Positions 6,755 through 13,328 of a DNA stretch of 26,745 nt are shown here, piece after piece (position 1 is the first letter of the stretch; the number at the start of each line of letters is the position of its first letter). The notes beneath the pieces were generated by a model. That model ran no database searches and was not told the origin of the DNA. It was given only the letters and a program-made list of their open reading frames with translations. Source of the DNA: Candidatus Rifleibacteriota bacterium (GTDB lineage: Bacteria > Riflebacteria > Ozemobacteria > Ozemobacterales > Ozemobacteraceae); assembly GCA_029565415.1 (NCBI GenBank), contig JAKQOH010000174.1:1-26745 (forward strand), read 5' to 3'. A program made the translations under genes and the position numbers.

Positions 6755-6976
6755 ATGGATGTCTTTTTCAAACCGGTGCTGGCGATCGGCCTGGTCATCC
6801 TGGTGTTTGCGTATCTGTTCATTCGGAGCGGAACGCTCGAAATAAAGCAGGAAGAATATACCGATCGCGGCATGCCGATGAAACGCACCGTATACAATCT
6901 GCGCTGGGAACGATTCGGCAAGTATGTCTCGGGAATTCCCGACCGTCTTTCGCGGTATGTCGGGGCGTCTGACTGA
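6755..6976 (+). CDS. Small single-pass membrane protein, unknown function
   Basis: 73 residues. The ATG at 6755 was chosen because it has AGGAGGA seven bases upstream and puts the membrane helix at the N-terminus; an in-frame ATG at 6698 lacks a binding site. After MDVFFKP comes one hydrophobic helix (about 8-25, VLAIGLVILVFAYLFI), then a charged tail with a KQEEYTDRGMPMKR stretch, giving a likely N-out, C-in or anchored cytoplasmic topology. I recognise no family. It converges with the radical-SAM gene with nine bases between the two stops. The good ribosome binding site and a clean helix favour a real gene. Confidence 0.65.
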   Translation: MDVFFKPVLAIGLVILVFAYLFIRSGTLEIKQEEYTDRGMPMKRTVYNLRWERFGKYVSGIPDRLSRYVGASD

Positions 6977-6985
6977 GACGACGGT

Positions 6986-7591
6986 TCAGGGAAGCCGGAG
7001 CGTCGTTTTGATCGCTTCGAGATCATCGGCGGTATCCATGCCGTTGATGCTCACCTGGCCGTCGGGGCCGATCCGGATCTCGAGGCCGTTCGGGATCGAG
7101 CTCAGGGACGGCTCGAGGTGGCGATACCGGTCGGTCAGGAAGAGGTAGCGCTGGTTTGCCGAGCCGATCCAGGGGCGGCTTTGATCCGCCTGGGCCTGGA
7201 TGTAGGGGCCGTCGATCAGCAGATCGGTTGCATCGATCAGCCGGTTCCAGGCCGAGTTCGAGGCGGCGCGAAGGGCCTCGAGCGTGTAGCCGGTGAAGGT
7301 GACGATGGAGAGCCCCCGTTCCCGAAGGCGCCAGGCGAGTTCGGCGAGTGGGGCCGCCTGAGCGAAAGGCTCGCCGCCGAGAAATGTCATGCCTTCTATG
7401 GAATCTTCCCGCAGGACACGTTCGTACAGGTCGTCGACCGCCGCCTCTTCACCGGCCTCGAAGGGCCACGTTTCGGGATTGAAACAGCCCGGACACCGGA
7501 TCGGGCACCCCTGCACCCAGAGGCACGCCCGTTCACCCGGCCCCTCGACGGCGGTGCGGCCGATGAACTTGTGGATTCTCACCTTCTGCAT
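6986..7591 (-). CDS. NrdG-like radical SAM activase / 4Fe-4S single-cluster protein
   Basis: 201 residues. The cluster-binding motif is CPIRCPGC (Cys29, Cys33, Cys36), that is CX3CX2C, followed by MTFLGGEP (GGEP at 72-75), the S-adenosylmethionine-contacting strand. WVQGCPIRCPGCFNP closely matches short radical-SAM activases such as the anaerobic ribonucleotide reductase activase NrdG, which installs a glycyl radical in its partner. The fold is the truncated barrel typical of this size. No nrdD or other glycyl-radical enzyme is in the window, so the substrate cannot be assigned and the symbol nrdG is withheld. Oxygen-sensitive function, and hence anaerobic or microaerobic growth, is a reasonable inference. 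The gene has no ribosome binding site of note. Confidence 0.88.
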   Translation of the reverse strand: MQKVRIHKFIGRTAVEGPGERACLWVQGCPIRCPGCFNPETWPFEAGEEAAVDDLYERVLREDSIEGMTFLGGEPFAQAAPLAELAWRLRERGLSIVTFTGYTLEALRAASNSAWNRLIDATDLLIDGPYIQAQADQSRPWIGSANQRYLFLTDRYRHLEPSLSSIPNGLEIRIGPDGQVSINGMDTADDLEAIKTTLRLP

Positions 7592-7666
7592 GGAACCATC
7601 TTACCTCAACCTTCCGCGAAGCGTTTCGTCCGGACATCACCGACACGGGACACCACGGGGAAAACG

Positions 7667-7698
7667 TCTCACCGCAGAGACGCAGAGGCACAGAGACT
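7667..7698. repeat. Type A short repeat (CGCAGAG / CACAGAG)
   Basis: The sequence CACCGCAGAGACGCAGAGGC and the following CACAGAG form a run of 7-9-base units with the core CRCAGAG. Related units recur inverted at 10399-10450 and as a long hairpin at 10511-10598. It lies in the 436-base gap between the radical-SAM and peptidase genes, which otherwise contains only the type B repeat, an AT-rich stretch at about 7920-7951 and a terminator. Confidence 0.75.
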
Positions 7699-7754
7699 CG
7701 AAAACCGCTTCGCCACAGGGATATGCCGGTGAAAGAGACCGCGGTTCCAGGAAC

Positions 7755-7906
7755 GCATCCGCAGATGGAGGGCAGATGGACGCAGATGAAAAACGGAGAG
7801 GAACGAATGCCTGGGGCCAATTCACGTTCTGTATGCGGTGGAAGCTCGAAATAAAAGACCTTCAGAATCCATCTGTGTCATCTGTGCCATCTGCGGATTC
7901 GGTTTT
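7755..7906. repeat. Type B inverted repeat pair (CGCAGATG units)
   Basis: The left arm (7755-7797) reads ATCCGCAGATGGAGGGCAGA and continues with ACGCAGATG. The right arm (7863-7906) is its imperfect inverse: ATCTGTGTCATCTGTGCCAT followed by CTGCGGATTC. Each arm holds three GCAGATG/ACAGATG units. About 65 bases separate the arms. Together they could fold into a long imperfect stem in DNA or RNA. Confidence 0.8.
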
Positions 7907-7971
7907 GTGGTAGGTGAGATAACTATGTGTATAGTAATGACATATATATACCGTCTGCGGTGTGGGTCGGG

Positions 7972-8010
7972 GAAAACAACACCGGGCCCGCCGAGGGGCG
8001 GACCCGGTGT
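7972..8010 (-). terminator. Rho-independent terminator of the M3 peptidase gene
   Basis: On the minus strand a 14-base stem with one mismatch (7997-8010 with 7979-7992) is followed by TTGTTTTCC. It begins 18 bases after the peptidase stop codon. Confidence 0.85.
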
Positions 8011-8027
8011 CTGACGGGTGAGAGGGG

Positions 8028-10124
8028 TTACTTCGTGTCGGCGGTGAGGCCGAACTGGCGCAGCAGGGCGTCCTCGTTGAAGGAGCGGCCCAGGAACGCC
8101 TGCACCTGGACGTTCTGGTCGGCGGTGCGGCCGGGGGCGAGGATCAGGTCGCGATACTTCTTCCCGGTCGTGCCGTCGAAGACGCCGTTCTTCTCGAACT
8201 CGGTGAAGATGTCGGCAGAGATGGCGCGGGCCCAGAGATATCCGTAGTAGCCGGCGTCATAGCCGCCCATCAGGTGGCCGAAGCTGGCCTGGGGGTGGGT
8301 TCCGACGCTCTTGGGCATCAGCATGATCTTCTGCTGGAGCTTGCCGTAGGTGATGGTGGTGTTCTTCAAATCGGTAGTATGGCAGGCCATATCGAACTTC
8401 GTGAGGAAGATCTGGCGGACATTCACGAGGCCGGAGTCGAAGGTGCGGCTCTTGATCAGCCGGTCGATCATCGCGTCGGGCAGCTTCTCGGACGGGTTCT
8501 TCCAGTGGCCCGAGATGCGCTTGAGCACGTCCTTGTTCCAGGCCCAGTTTTCGAGGATCGTCGAGGGCACTTCGACGAAGTCGCGGGCGACGGCGGTTCC
8601 CGAGAACATGCCGTAACGGGCCTTCGTGAAGATGTTGTGGGTGACGTGGCCGAACTCGTGGAACATCGTCTCGACGTCATCGTGGGTCAGCAGTGAGGGC
8701 TGGCCGGCCGCCGGCCGGTTGAAGTTGCCGACGATGGCGCAGGCGGGCTTCTGGTAGACGCCGCCGGGCAGCTCACGGCCGCCGACGAGGCCGAAACAGG
8801 CCTGGTGCTTGTACTTCCCGTCGCGCGGGAACAGGTCGATGTAGAGATACCCGATGACCTCGCCGTTCTTCTCCTTCACGACGTAGGGCATGACTTCCTC
8901 GTGCCAGACCGGCAGCTTCGCTTTCTCCATCACGACGTCGAAGACTTCGGAGTAGATGGCGAGCATGCCGTTCATGACGGTCTCGAGCGGGAAATACTGC
9001 TTCATCGCTTCCTTGTCGATGTCGAGGACGGTTTTGCTGTACTGGTTGTTCCAGTAGCGCCACTGCCAGCCCATCATCGGCTCGGTGGTGCGGATGCCGG
9101 CTTCCTTCACGCGGAGGGCGAGGCGGTCCTTCAGCTCGGCTTTCGCCTTGGGAAGCAGCTTGCCGTGCAGGCGGTCGAGGAACTCGATGACCGTCTCGGG
9201 CTTCTTGGCCATGCGGTCGTCGAGCTGGTATTCAGCGTGATTCTTGTACCCGAGCAGTTCGGCGAGCTGCTGGCGGAGCTGGAGGCCCTCTTCGAGCAGC
9301 TGCACGTTGGTGTCGGCGCAGCGGTTGTTGAACTTGGATTCGAGCCGGCGGCGGACGTCGTCGTTCTTCGCGTTGTCCATCATCGGGAAGTAGTCGGGGT
9401 AGTTGAGGGTGACGACGAATTTCCCGACGGTCGTGGTGGCGAGGCCGGCGACGAAGTCCTCGGGAAGGCCCTCGAGCTCTTCCTTTGTGACCTCGAGCTG
9501 ATCCTTCCAGTCGCGGATGTTCTTCTCGAACTTGAGCTCGGTCGCGACGAGCTGCTGCTTCAGCTCCTTGTATTTCGCCAGATCGGCTTCGGACAGCATG
9601 AGACCGTTGCGCTTGAAGCCGAGCATGATGCGGTCGAGCAGGAACTGGTCTTCTTCGGTCAGTTGCGGCTTCGTCTGGGCGAAATCGTTGATGGCGTTGT
9701 ACAAGTCGCGCCGGGTCATGATCTCAACGGTGTATTTGCTTGCCATTTCTTCGAACGCGGCGGCGGCATCGCGCACCGCGGCATCTTTCGAGACATACGA
9801 CATGAAGATCGGAAGCGTCGTGACATCGCCGAAATCCGACAGGGCGGCTTCGAACGCCTTCACGGTGTTGTCGAAGGTGCGCTTGGCGGCCGGGATCTTC
9901 ACGATCTCCTCGAGGCGCGCGTCGAGCTCTTTGCGCGAGTCGGAGGCGACCTTCTCGACTTCCTCCTTCGAGATGTCGAACCGGGGGGCGAAGGGCATGC
10001 CTTCGATGTTCGCGAGCTGGACCTTGCAGGCCGGGTTCGTGGCGCCGGCCTTGGGGAGCTCGGCAAAAGCGAGGCCGGCGCAGCAGACGACGGCCAGAAT
10101 GGTGAGAAGAGAGCGTACCAACAT
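8028..10124 (-). CDS. Exported M3-family zinc oligopeptidase
   Basis: 698 residues, close to the roughly 680 of Dcp and oligopeptidase A. The N-terminus MLVRSLLTILAVVCCAG is a signal peptide with likely cleavage after AFA (residue 21), so the enzyme acts in the periplasm or outside. The catalytic motif HEFGH is at 489-493 with Glu490 as base; the third zinc ligand is Glu518 in FVEVPS, exactly 29 residues after His489 as in thimet oligopeptidase. The helical N-terminal half that roofs the active-site channel is present. M3 enzymes cleave short peptides, so a role in peptide nutrition or turnover of cleaved signal peptides is likely. AAAGGAG precedes the ATG. A 7-base inverted repeat (10141-10147 / 10165-10171) lies in its leader. 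The gene is monocistronic and flanked on both sides by repeat clusters. Confidence 0.95.
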   Translation of the reverse strand: MLVRSLLTILAVVCCAGLAFAELPKAGATNPACKVQLANIEGMPFAPRFDISKEEVEKVASDSRKELDARLEEIVKIPAAKRTFDNTVKAFEAALSDFGDVTTLPIFMSYVSKDAAVRDAAAAFEEMASKYTVEIMTRRDLYNAINDFAQTKPQLTEEDQFLLDRIMLGFKRNGLMLSEADLAKYKELKQQLVATELKFEKNIRDWKDQLEVTKEELEGLPEDFVAGLATTTVGKFVVTLNYPDYFPMMDNAKNDDVRRRLESKFNNRCADTNVQLLEEGLQLRQQLAELLGYKNHAEYQLDDRMAKKPETVIEFLDRLHGKLLPKAKAELKDRLALRVKEAGIRTTEPMMGWQWRYWNNQYSKTVLDIDKEAMKQYFPLETVMNGMLAIYSEVFDVVMEKAKLPVWHEEVMPYVVKEKNGEVIGYLYIDLFPRDGKYKHQACFGLVGGRELPGGVYQKPACAIVGNFNRPAAGQPSLLTHDDVETMFHEFGHVTHNIFTKARYGMFSGTAVARDFVEVPSTILENWAWNKDVLKRISGHWKNPSEKLPDAMIDRLIKSRTFDSGLVNVRQIFLTKFDMACHTTDLKNTTITYGKLQQKIMLMPKSVGTHPQASFGHLMGGYDAGYYGYLWARAISADIFTEFEKNGVFDGTTGKKYRDLILAPGRTADQNVQVQAFLGRSFNEDALLRQFGLTADTK

Positions 10125-10253
10125 TCCTGACTCCTTTCCTCATGGGCGAGGGTGTTTGTGTGCCGCCCATGGTATCACAGGAGCATCCAAACGCCCACCT
10201 GCCCGGCAGATCCCGGTGTACCCCGACGGTCACCATGCAGCATGCGGACAGGG

Positions 10254-10322
10254 CTCATCCGCAGATGACACAGATGTCACAGATTTTTTCGGGAATAGAA
10301 TCTGCGTCATCTGTGACATATG
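10254..10322. repeat. Type B repeat hairpin upstream of the peptidase gene
   Basis: ATCCGCAGATGACACAGATG and TCACAGATT are followed, after about 13 bases, by the inverse AATCTGCGTCATCTGTGACA. The units are the same GCAGATG/ACAGATG words as at 7755-7906 on the other side of the peptidase gene. A stem of about 20 pairs is possible. Confidence 0.8.
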
Positions 10323-10363
10323 GAGACCTGCAGTCTGCCTCGCTACGGCCGGCAAGCGAGAAT

Positions 10364-10392
10364 CATAATATAAATATAGCTATACAAAATAC
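10364..10392. other. AT-rich tract within the repeat cluster
   Basis: A run of almost pure A/T with a core CTATACAAAA, conspicuous in a GC-rich genome. A similar tract with the inverse word TGTATAG occurs at about 7925-7951 on the far side of the peptidase gene. Possible function (duplex opening, insertion target) is inference only. Confidence 0.4.
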
Positions 10393-10398
10393 GGGATT

Positions 10399-10450
10399 GA
10401 AGGTCATCTCTGCGGAGGGGGTCGAGCTGGGTGTCTCTGTGCCTGGGATG
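10399..10450. repeat. Type A repeat, inverted and degenerate
   Basis: TCATCTCTGCGGAG and GTGTCTCTGTGCCTGGG are degenerate inverse copies of the words at 7667-7698 (CTCACCGCAGAG, GGCACAGAGAC). It belongs to the same 562-base gene-free gap (10125-10686). Confidence 0.55.
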
Positions 10451-10510
10451 TATGTTTCTTCCCAATATTCGCTCGTGAAAGCCGAAATAACCACTCCGAG
10501 CAACAGCTTC

Positions 10511-10598
10511 ATCACGGAGAACACAAGAGGACACAAAGAATTCACGGAGGATCGGACCAGCCTCCGTGCAGCCTCTGTGTTCTTTGTGTCCTCTGTGA
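10511..10598. repeat. Type A long imperfect hairpin
   Basis: The left arm 10511-10550 (ATCACGGAGAACACAAGAGG, then ACACAAAGAATTCACGGAGG) and the right arm 10561-10598 are imperfect inverse copies separated by ten bases. Both arms are built from CACAGAGG/ACACAAAG-like words. The palindrome is far longer than any terminator here, has no T-tract, and lies 89 bases before the EamA start. Confidence 0.85.
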
Positions 10599-10686
10599 TG
10601 AAACGTTCTTCGTGCTTTCTGGGGGCGGGTGGTGGCTTGCAAACGGCGGGCGGGTGGCGGATACTGCGGCGAACCGGAGGAATGGC

Positions 10687-11697
10687 TTGAAAACGAATGT
10701 CTGGAAAGCGGATGCGATGCTGCTGCTGACGTCGCTGGTCTGGGGCGCGGCGTTCGTCGCCCAGCGGGTCGGCATGAACAGCGTGGGGCCGTACACGTTC
10801 AACGGCCTGCGGTTTCTGCTCGGCGCCCTTGCCCTGCTGCCGCTTGCCCGATATCAGCGTCGCGCCGGCCTTGCAGGCAAGGGCCGAATCGAACCCGCCA
10901 TGTCCCGGTATCTGTGGCCCTGCCTGCTGACGGGGCTGTTCCTTTTCACCGGGGCTTCGCTCCAGCAGGTCGGCCTGCTCTGGACAACGGCGGGAAAAGC
11001 CGGCTTCATCACGGGGTTATACGTGGTGTTCGTGCCGCTGCTCGGGCTGCTGGGGCGGCACCGGCCCGACCGGGCGACCTGGGCCGGCGTGGCGCTGGCC
11101 GCCGTCGGCCTGTTCCTGCTGAGCGTGACAGAATCGTTCACGATCGCGTTCGGCGATCTGCTCGAGCTGGCCGGCGCCCTGTTCTGGGCCGGCCATGTGC
11201 TCCTCGTCGGGCGGTATGCGACGCGGCTGGAGCCGATCCCCTTCTCGATCGGCCAGTTCCTGGTCTGCGGCATCCTGAGCCTCGCGACGGCCTTCTGGCG
11301 TGAATCCGTCACCCTTGCAGGGGTGTATGGCGGCCTCGTTCCGATCGCTTACGGCGGACTGATCTCGGTCGGCGTCGGATACACGCTCCAGGTCGTGGCG
11401 CAGCGGGACACGCTGCCGACCCACGCCGCGATCATCCTCAGCCTCGAAGCGGTGTTCGCGGCCTGGACAGGGCGGCTTCTGCTCGGGGAGACGATGAGCT
11501 GGCGGGCGACGGGGGGATGCGCGCTGATGCTTGCCGGCTGCCTGCTCGCCCAGTTGGGGCCGGCGAAGCCGCGTCATCCGGACGCCGCCGGCCCACTTCC
11601 CGCCTCGTGCGGGGCGGGTCCGGCTGAGGCGCGCCATCAGGGAGCCGCCGGCTGCGGCGATTCCGGCGCATGTGACAACTCCGACGCGTCAGCATGA
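10687..11697 (+). CDS. EamA-family (drug/metabolite superfamily) transporter
   Basis: 336 residues from a TTG start at 10687, chosen because GGAGG ends six bases upstream and the first helix then begins at residue 11; the upstream GTG at 10612 lacks a binding site and would run through the repeat flank. The protein shows two EamA modules giving about ten membrane helices, with the family signatures TSLVWGAAFVAQRVG and FNGLRFLLGALALL in the first half and LSLEAVFAAWTGRLLLGE in the second. Such proteins export or import small metabolites; the substrate cannot be read from sequence. After the last helix (about residue 290) there is an unusual 45-residue soluble tail rich in Ala, Gly and Pro with three cysteines. 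No strong terminator follows. Confidence 0.9.
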   Translation: MKTNVWKADAMLLLTSLVWGAAFVAQRVGMNSVGPYTFNGLRFLLGALALLPLARYQRRAGLAGKGRIEPAMSRYLWPCLLTGLFLFTGASLQQVGLLWTTAGKAGFITGLYVVFVPLLGLLGRHRPDRATWAGVALAAVGLFLLSVTESFTIAFGDLLELAGALFWAGHVLLVGRYATRLEPIPFSIGQFLVCGILSLATAFWRESVTLAGVYGGLVPIAYGGLISVGVGYTLQVVAQRDTLPTHAAIILSLEAVFAAWTGRLLLGETMSWRATGGCALMLAGCLLAQLGPAKPRHPDAAGPLPASCGAGPAEARHQGAAGCGDSGACDNSDASA

Positions 11698-11761
11698 GAC
11701 GCGCGTGACGCAGGGGGCGTGAAACAAGCCCCGAATCCTGCATTTCCCGGGTTCAAACGAC

Positions 11762-11776
11762 TGGCACGTGGTTTGC
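11762..11776 (+). promoter_or_regulatory. Sigma-54 (RpoN) promoter
   Basis: TGGCACGTGGTTTGC: a full -24 TGGCAC, exactly ten bases between GG and GC, and a -12 TTGC. Transcription would start near 11788, 42 bases before the start of the membrane protein. Such promoters need an AAA+ activator bound upstream; the palindrome GACGCGTC (11683-11690), about 80 bases before the -24, is a possible site. Confidence 0.7.
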
Positions 11777-11829
11777 GCTGATTCGTTGGCATCTTCGCCA
11801 AAAACAGAACGCAGACAATGGAGGGTGCC

Positions 11830-13137
11830 ATGACGACGAACGCAGCGGGTCAGGAAACGAACGGCAACGAACTCGGACAGCGGCCCGAGGCCCTGTTCCA
11901 CGACGAACCGGCACCCCCGCCCCACGAACCAGGGAATGGCGGTGATGGGGACGACGGCGGCTCGTGGAAAAAATGGTTGCGGCTGATCATCGATGCGAAT
12001 CCGCTGTACCTTCTGAGCGTGCTTCTGATGATCGGCGGCTTGTATCTGATCGGTTCCGCCGCTTCGGAGCGGGTCGTTCAGGTCGACACCGTCGCGGGCT
12101 TCTTCGGGATTCAGAACGTGTATGAGATCGTGCTCGTCGCGATGGCGATCTACCTGCTGCGCACCGGCACGAACAGCCGCCATGGAAAGCTGCTGCTGAT
12201 CTTCGTCATGGTGTTTCTCGCCGACCTGACGTTCTACCAGGTCCGCATCGCGACGATGGACCCGACGTGGGGCTTCGTCATCGGCCTGCTCTATCTGGCG
12301 CTCGGCGCCGCGAAGGTCGGGGCCGTCCTGTATTGGCTCGAGATCCGGCCCCGGTGGGAACTGCTCGTCTATCCGTTCTTCTCATTCGGCATGATATATT
12401 TCGCGCCCCAGTATCTCTACTGGGTGCTGGACAAGGTCGGTGTGGGCCACACGGGGACGCCGTTCTCTGGCCAGGCCGAGGTATACATGATCTGGCTCCT
12501 GGCCGCCCTCATCCAGCTTCCGGTGATCGTCAGCTGCTGGCGCCGGAGCGGCCTCGAGACGCCCGAGCCGAACGCCGCTTTCGGCGACGCGACGACCCTG
12601 TACCGGGCTCTGCTCCTGTTCCCGTTCGTCGCCCTGCCGTTCCAGCTCGAAAAGAACGTGATGGCCGACGCGGTTGCCGGGAACGGCGCCATCGGAAGCC
12701 TGAGCTTCGTCTATGTGCCGTATCTTCTCGCCGGCGCGTTCTTCGTTCAGAGCTTCTTCCGGAACTGGATTACGAAGCTGTACACCGTGAACGCCTTCGA
12801 CGCCGTCATCCTGATGTCGTTGACCCTGCTCGCCCTGCTGACTGAGCGGAGTGACGCCGCCGCCTCCGGGTTGACAAATATCAACTGGTATATCATCATC
12901 GGCGCCCATCTCGCCGTCGCGCTGACCCGCAGGAATCTCGTCTCTGCCTCGTTCCTCGGCCTCGTGGTGTTGCGCCACGTCGGGGTCGGCGTGAAGACGG
13001 CGGCCGCCGACGCCTACGAGTATGGCCGCAACCTCTCGACGACGGCCTGGGCGGCCCTGCTGATGGCAGGTTCGTTTATCAGCCTCGGCCTCGGATTCCT
13101 CGTCAGTCTCGGGTCGAAGGACCCGCGCAAGTCCTGA
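11830..13137 (+). CDS. Polytopic membrane protein of unknown function, sigma-54 controlled
   Basis: 435 residues from the ATG at 11830, which has GGAGG (11820-11824) at proper spacing; the ATG at 11818 overlaps that binding site and is less likely. The first 55 residues are soluble and Pro/Gly/Asp-rich. About ten hydrophobic helices follow, starting with ANPLYLLSVLLMIGGLYLI, and several carry aromatic or charged residues (LIFVMVFLADLTFYQ, YWLEIRPRWELLVYPF). There is no recognisable transporter signature, cofactor site or catalytic motif, and I do not recognise the family beyond a resemblance to uncharacterised membrane proteins with an NPLY-type first helix. It is monocistronic, with a sigma-54 promoter in front and a strong terminator after it. 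Confidence 0.85.
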   Translation: MTTNAAGQETNGNELGQRPEALFHDEPAPPPHEPGNGGDGDDGGSWKKWLRLIIDANPLYLLSVLLMIGGLYLIGSAASERVVQVDTVAGFFGIQNVYEIVLVAMAIYLLRTGTNSRHGKLLLIFVMVFLADLTFYQVRIATMDPTWGFVIGLLYLALGAAKVGAVLYWLEIRPRWELLVYPFFSFGMIYFAPQYLYWVLDKVGVGHTGTPFSGQAEVYMIWLLAALIQLPVIVSCWRRSGLETPEPNAAFGDATTLYRALLLFPFVALPFQLEKNVMADAVAGNGAIGSLSFVYVPYLLAGAFFVQSFFRNWITKLYTVNAFDAVILMSLTLLALLTERSDAAASGLTNINWYIIIGAHLAVALTRRNLVSASFLGLVVLRHVGVGVKTAAADAYEYGRNLSTTAWAALLMAGSFISLGLGFLVSLGSKDPRKS

Positions 13138-13173
13138 TTCCGATGTCCTGACCCGTTCATATCACCCCATTCA

Positions 13174-13202
13174 CGCGCACCCGCACCGGGTGCGCGTTTT
13201 TT
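13174..13202 (+). terminator. Rho-independent terminator of the membrane-protein gene
   Basis: A perfect 9-base stem (13174-13182 with 13188-13196), five-base loop and TTTTTT tail, 37 bases after the stop. Confidence 0.93.
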
Positions 13203-13252
13203 CGTGGGTGCGGCCGGTGCAGGTTGACGTTCTTGGAGCGGCGGGTACAGGT

Positions 13253-13280
13253 TTCACAAGCCGGGGAGGGGGTGTATAGT
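13253..13280 (+). promoter_or_regulatory. Sigma-70 promoter of the PTS operon
   Basis: TTCACA (13253-13258), 16-base spacer, TATAGT (13275-13280); five of six consensus bases in each box. Start expected near 13287, leaving a leader of about 42 bases before the ATG. No antiterminator stem-loop or CRP-like palindrome is obvious. Confidence 0.6.
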
Positions 13281-13328
13281 GAGGGGAACGATCCCGAGAC
13301 GAACCGGGGAAAAATCGGAGGAGATACG

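Noticed and set aside
8805..10130. A 441-codon plus-strand frame opposite the M3 peptidase gene
   Set aside because: Mirror frame of the real gene; the product is a run of Val/Leu/Asp/Glu-rich repeats with no domain and no ribosome binding site.
10183..10197. TGGGCGTTTGGATGC on the minus strand as a sigma-54 promoter of the peptidase gene
   Set aside because: The GG-GC spacing is right, but -24 (TGGGC) and -12 (ATGC) both deviate from consensus, so it is too weak to report.
7755..10322. Type B repeats as a CRISPR array
   Set aside because: Units are 7-9 bases, irregularly spaced and inverted; there are no constant repeats of about 30 bases separated by unique spacers and no cas genes.
11714..11732. 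GGGGC/GCCCC as a terminator after the EamA gene
   Set aside because: Five-pair stem and no T-tract.
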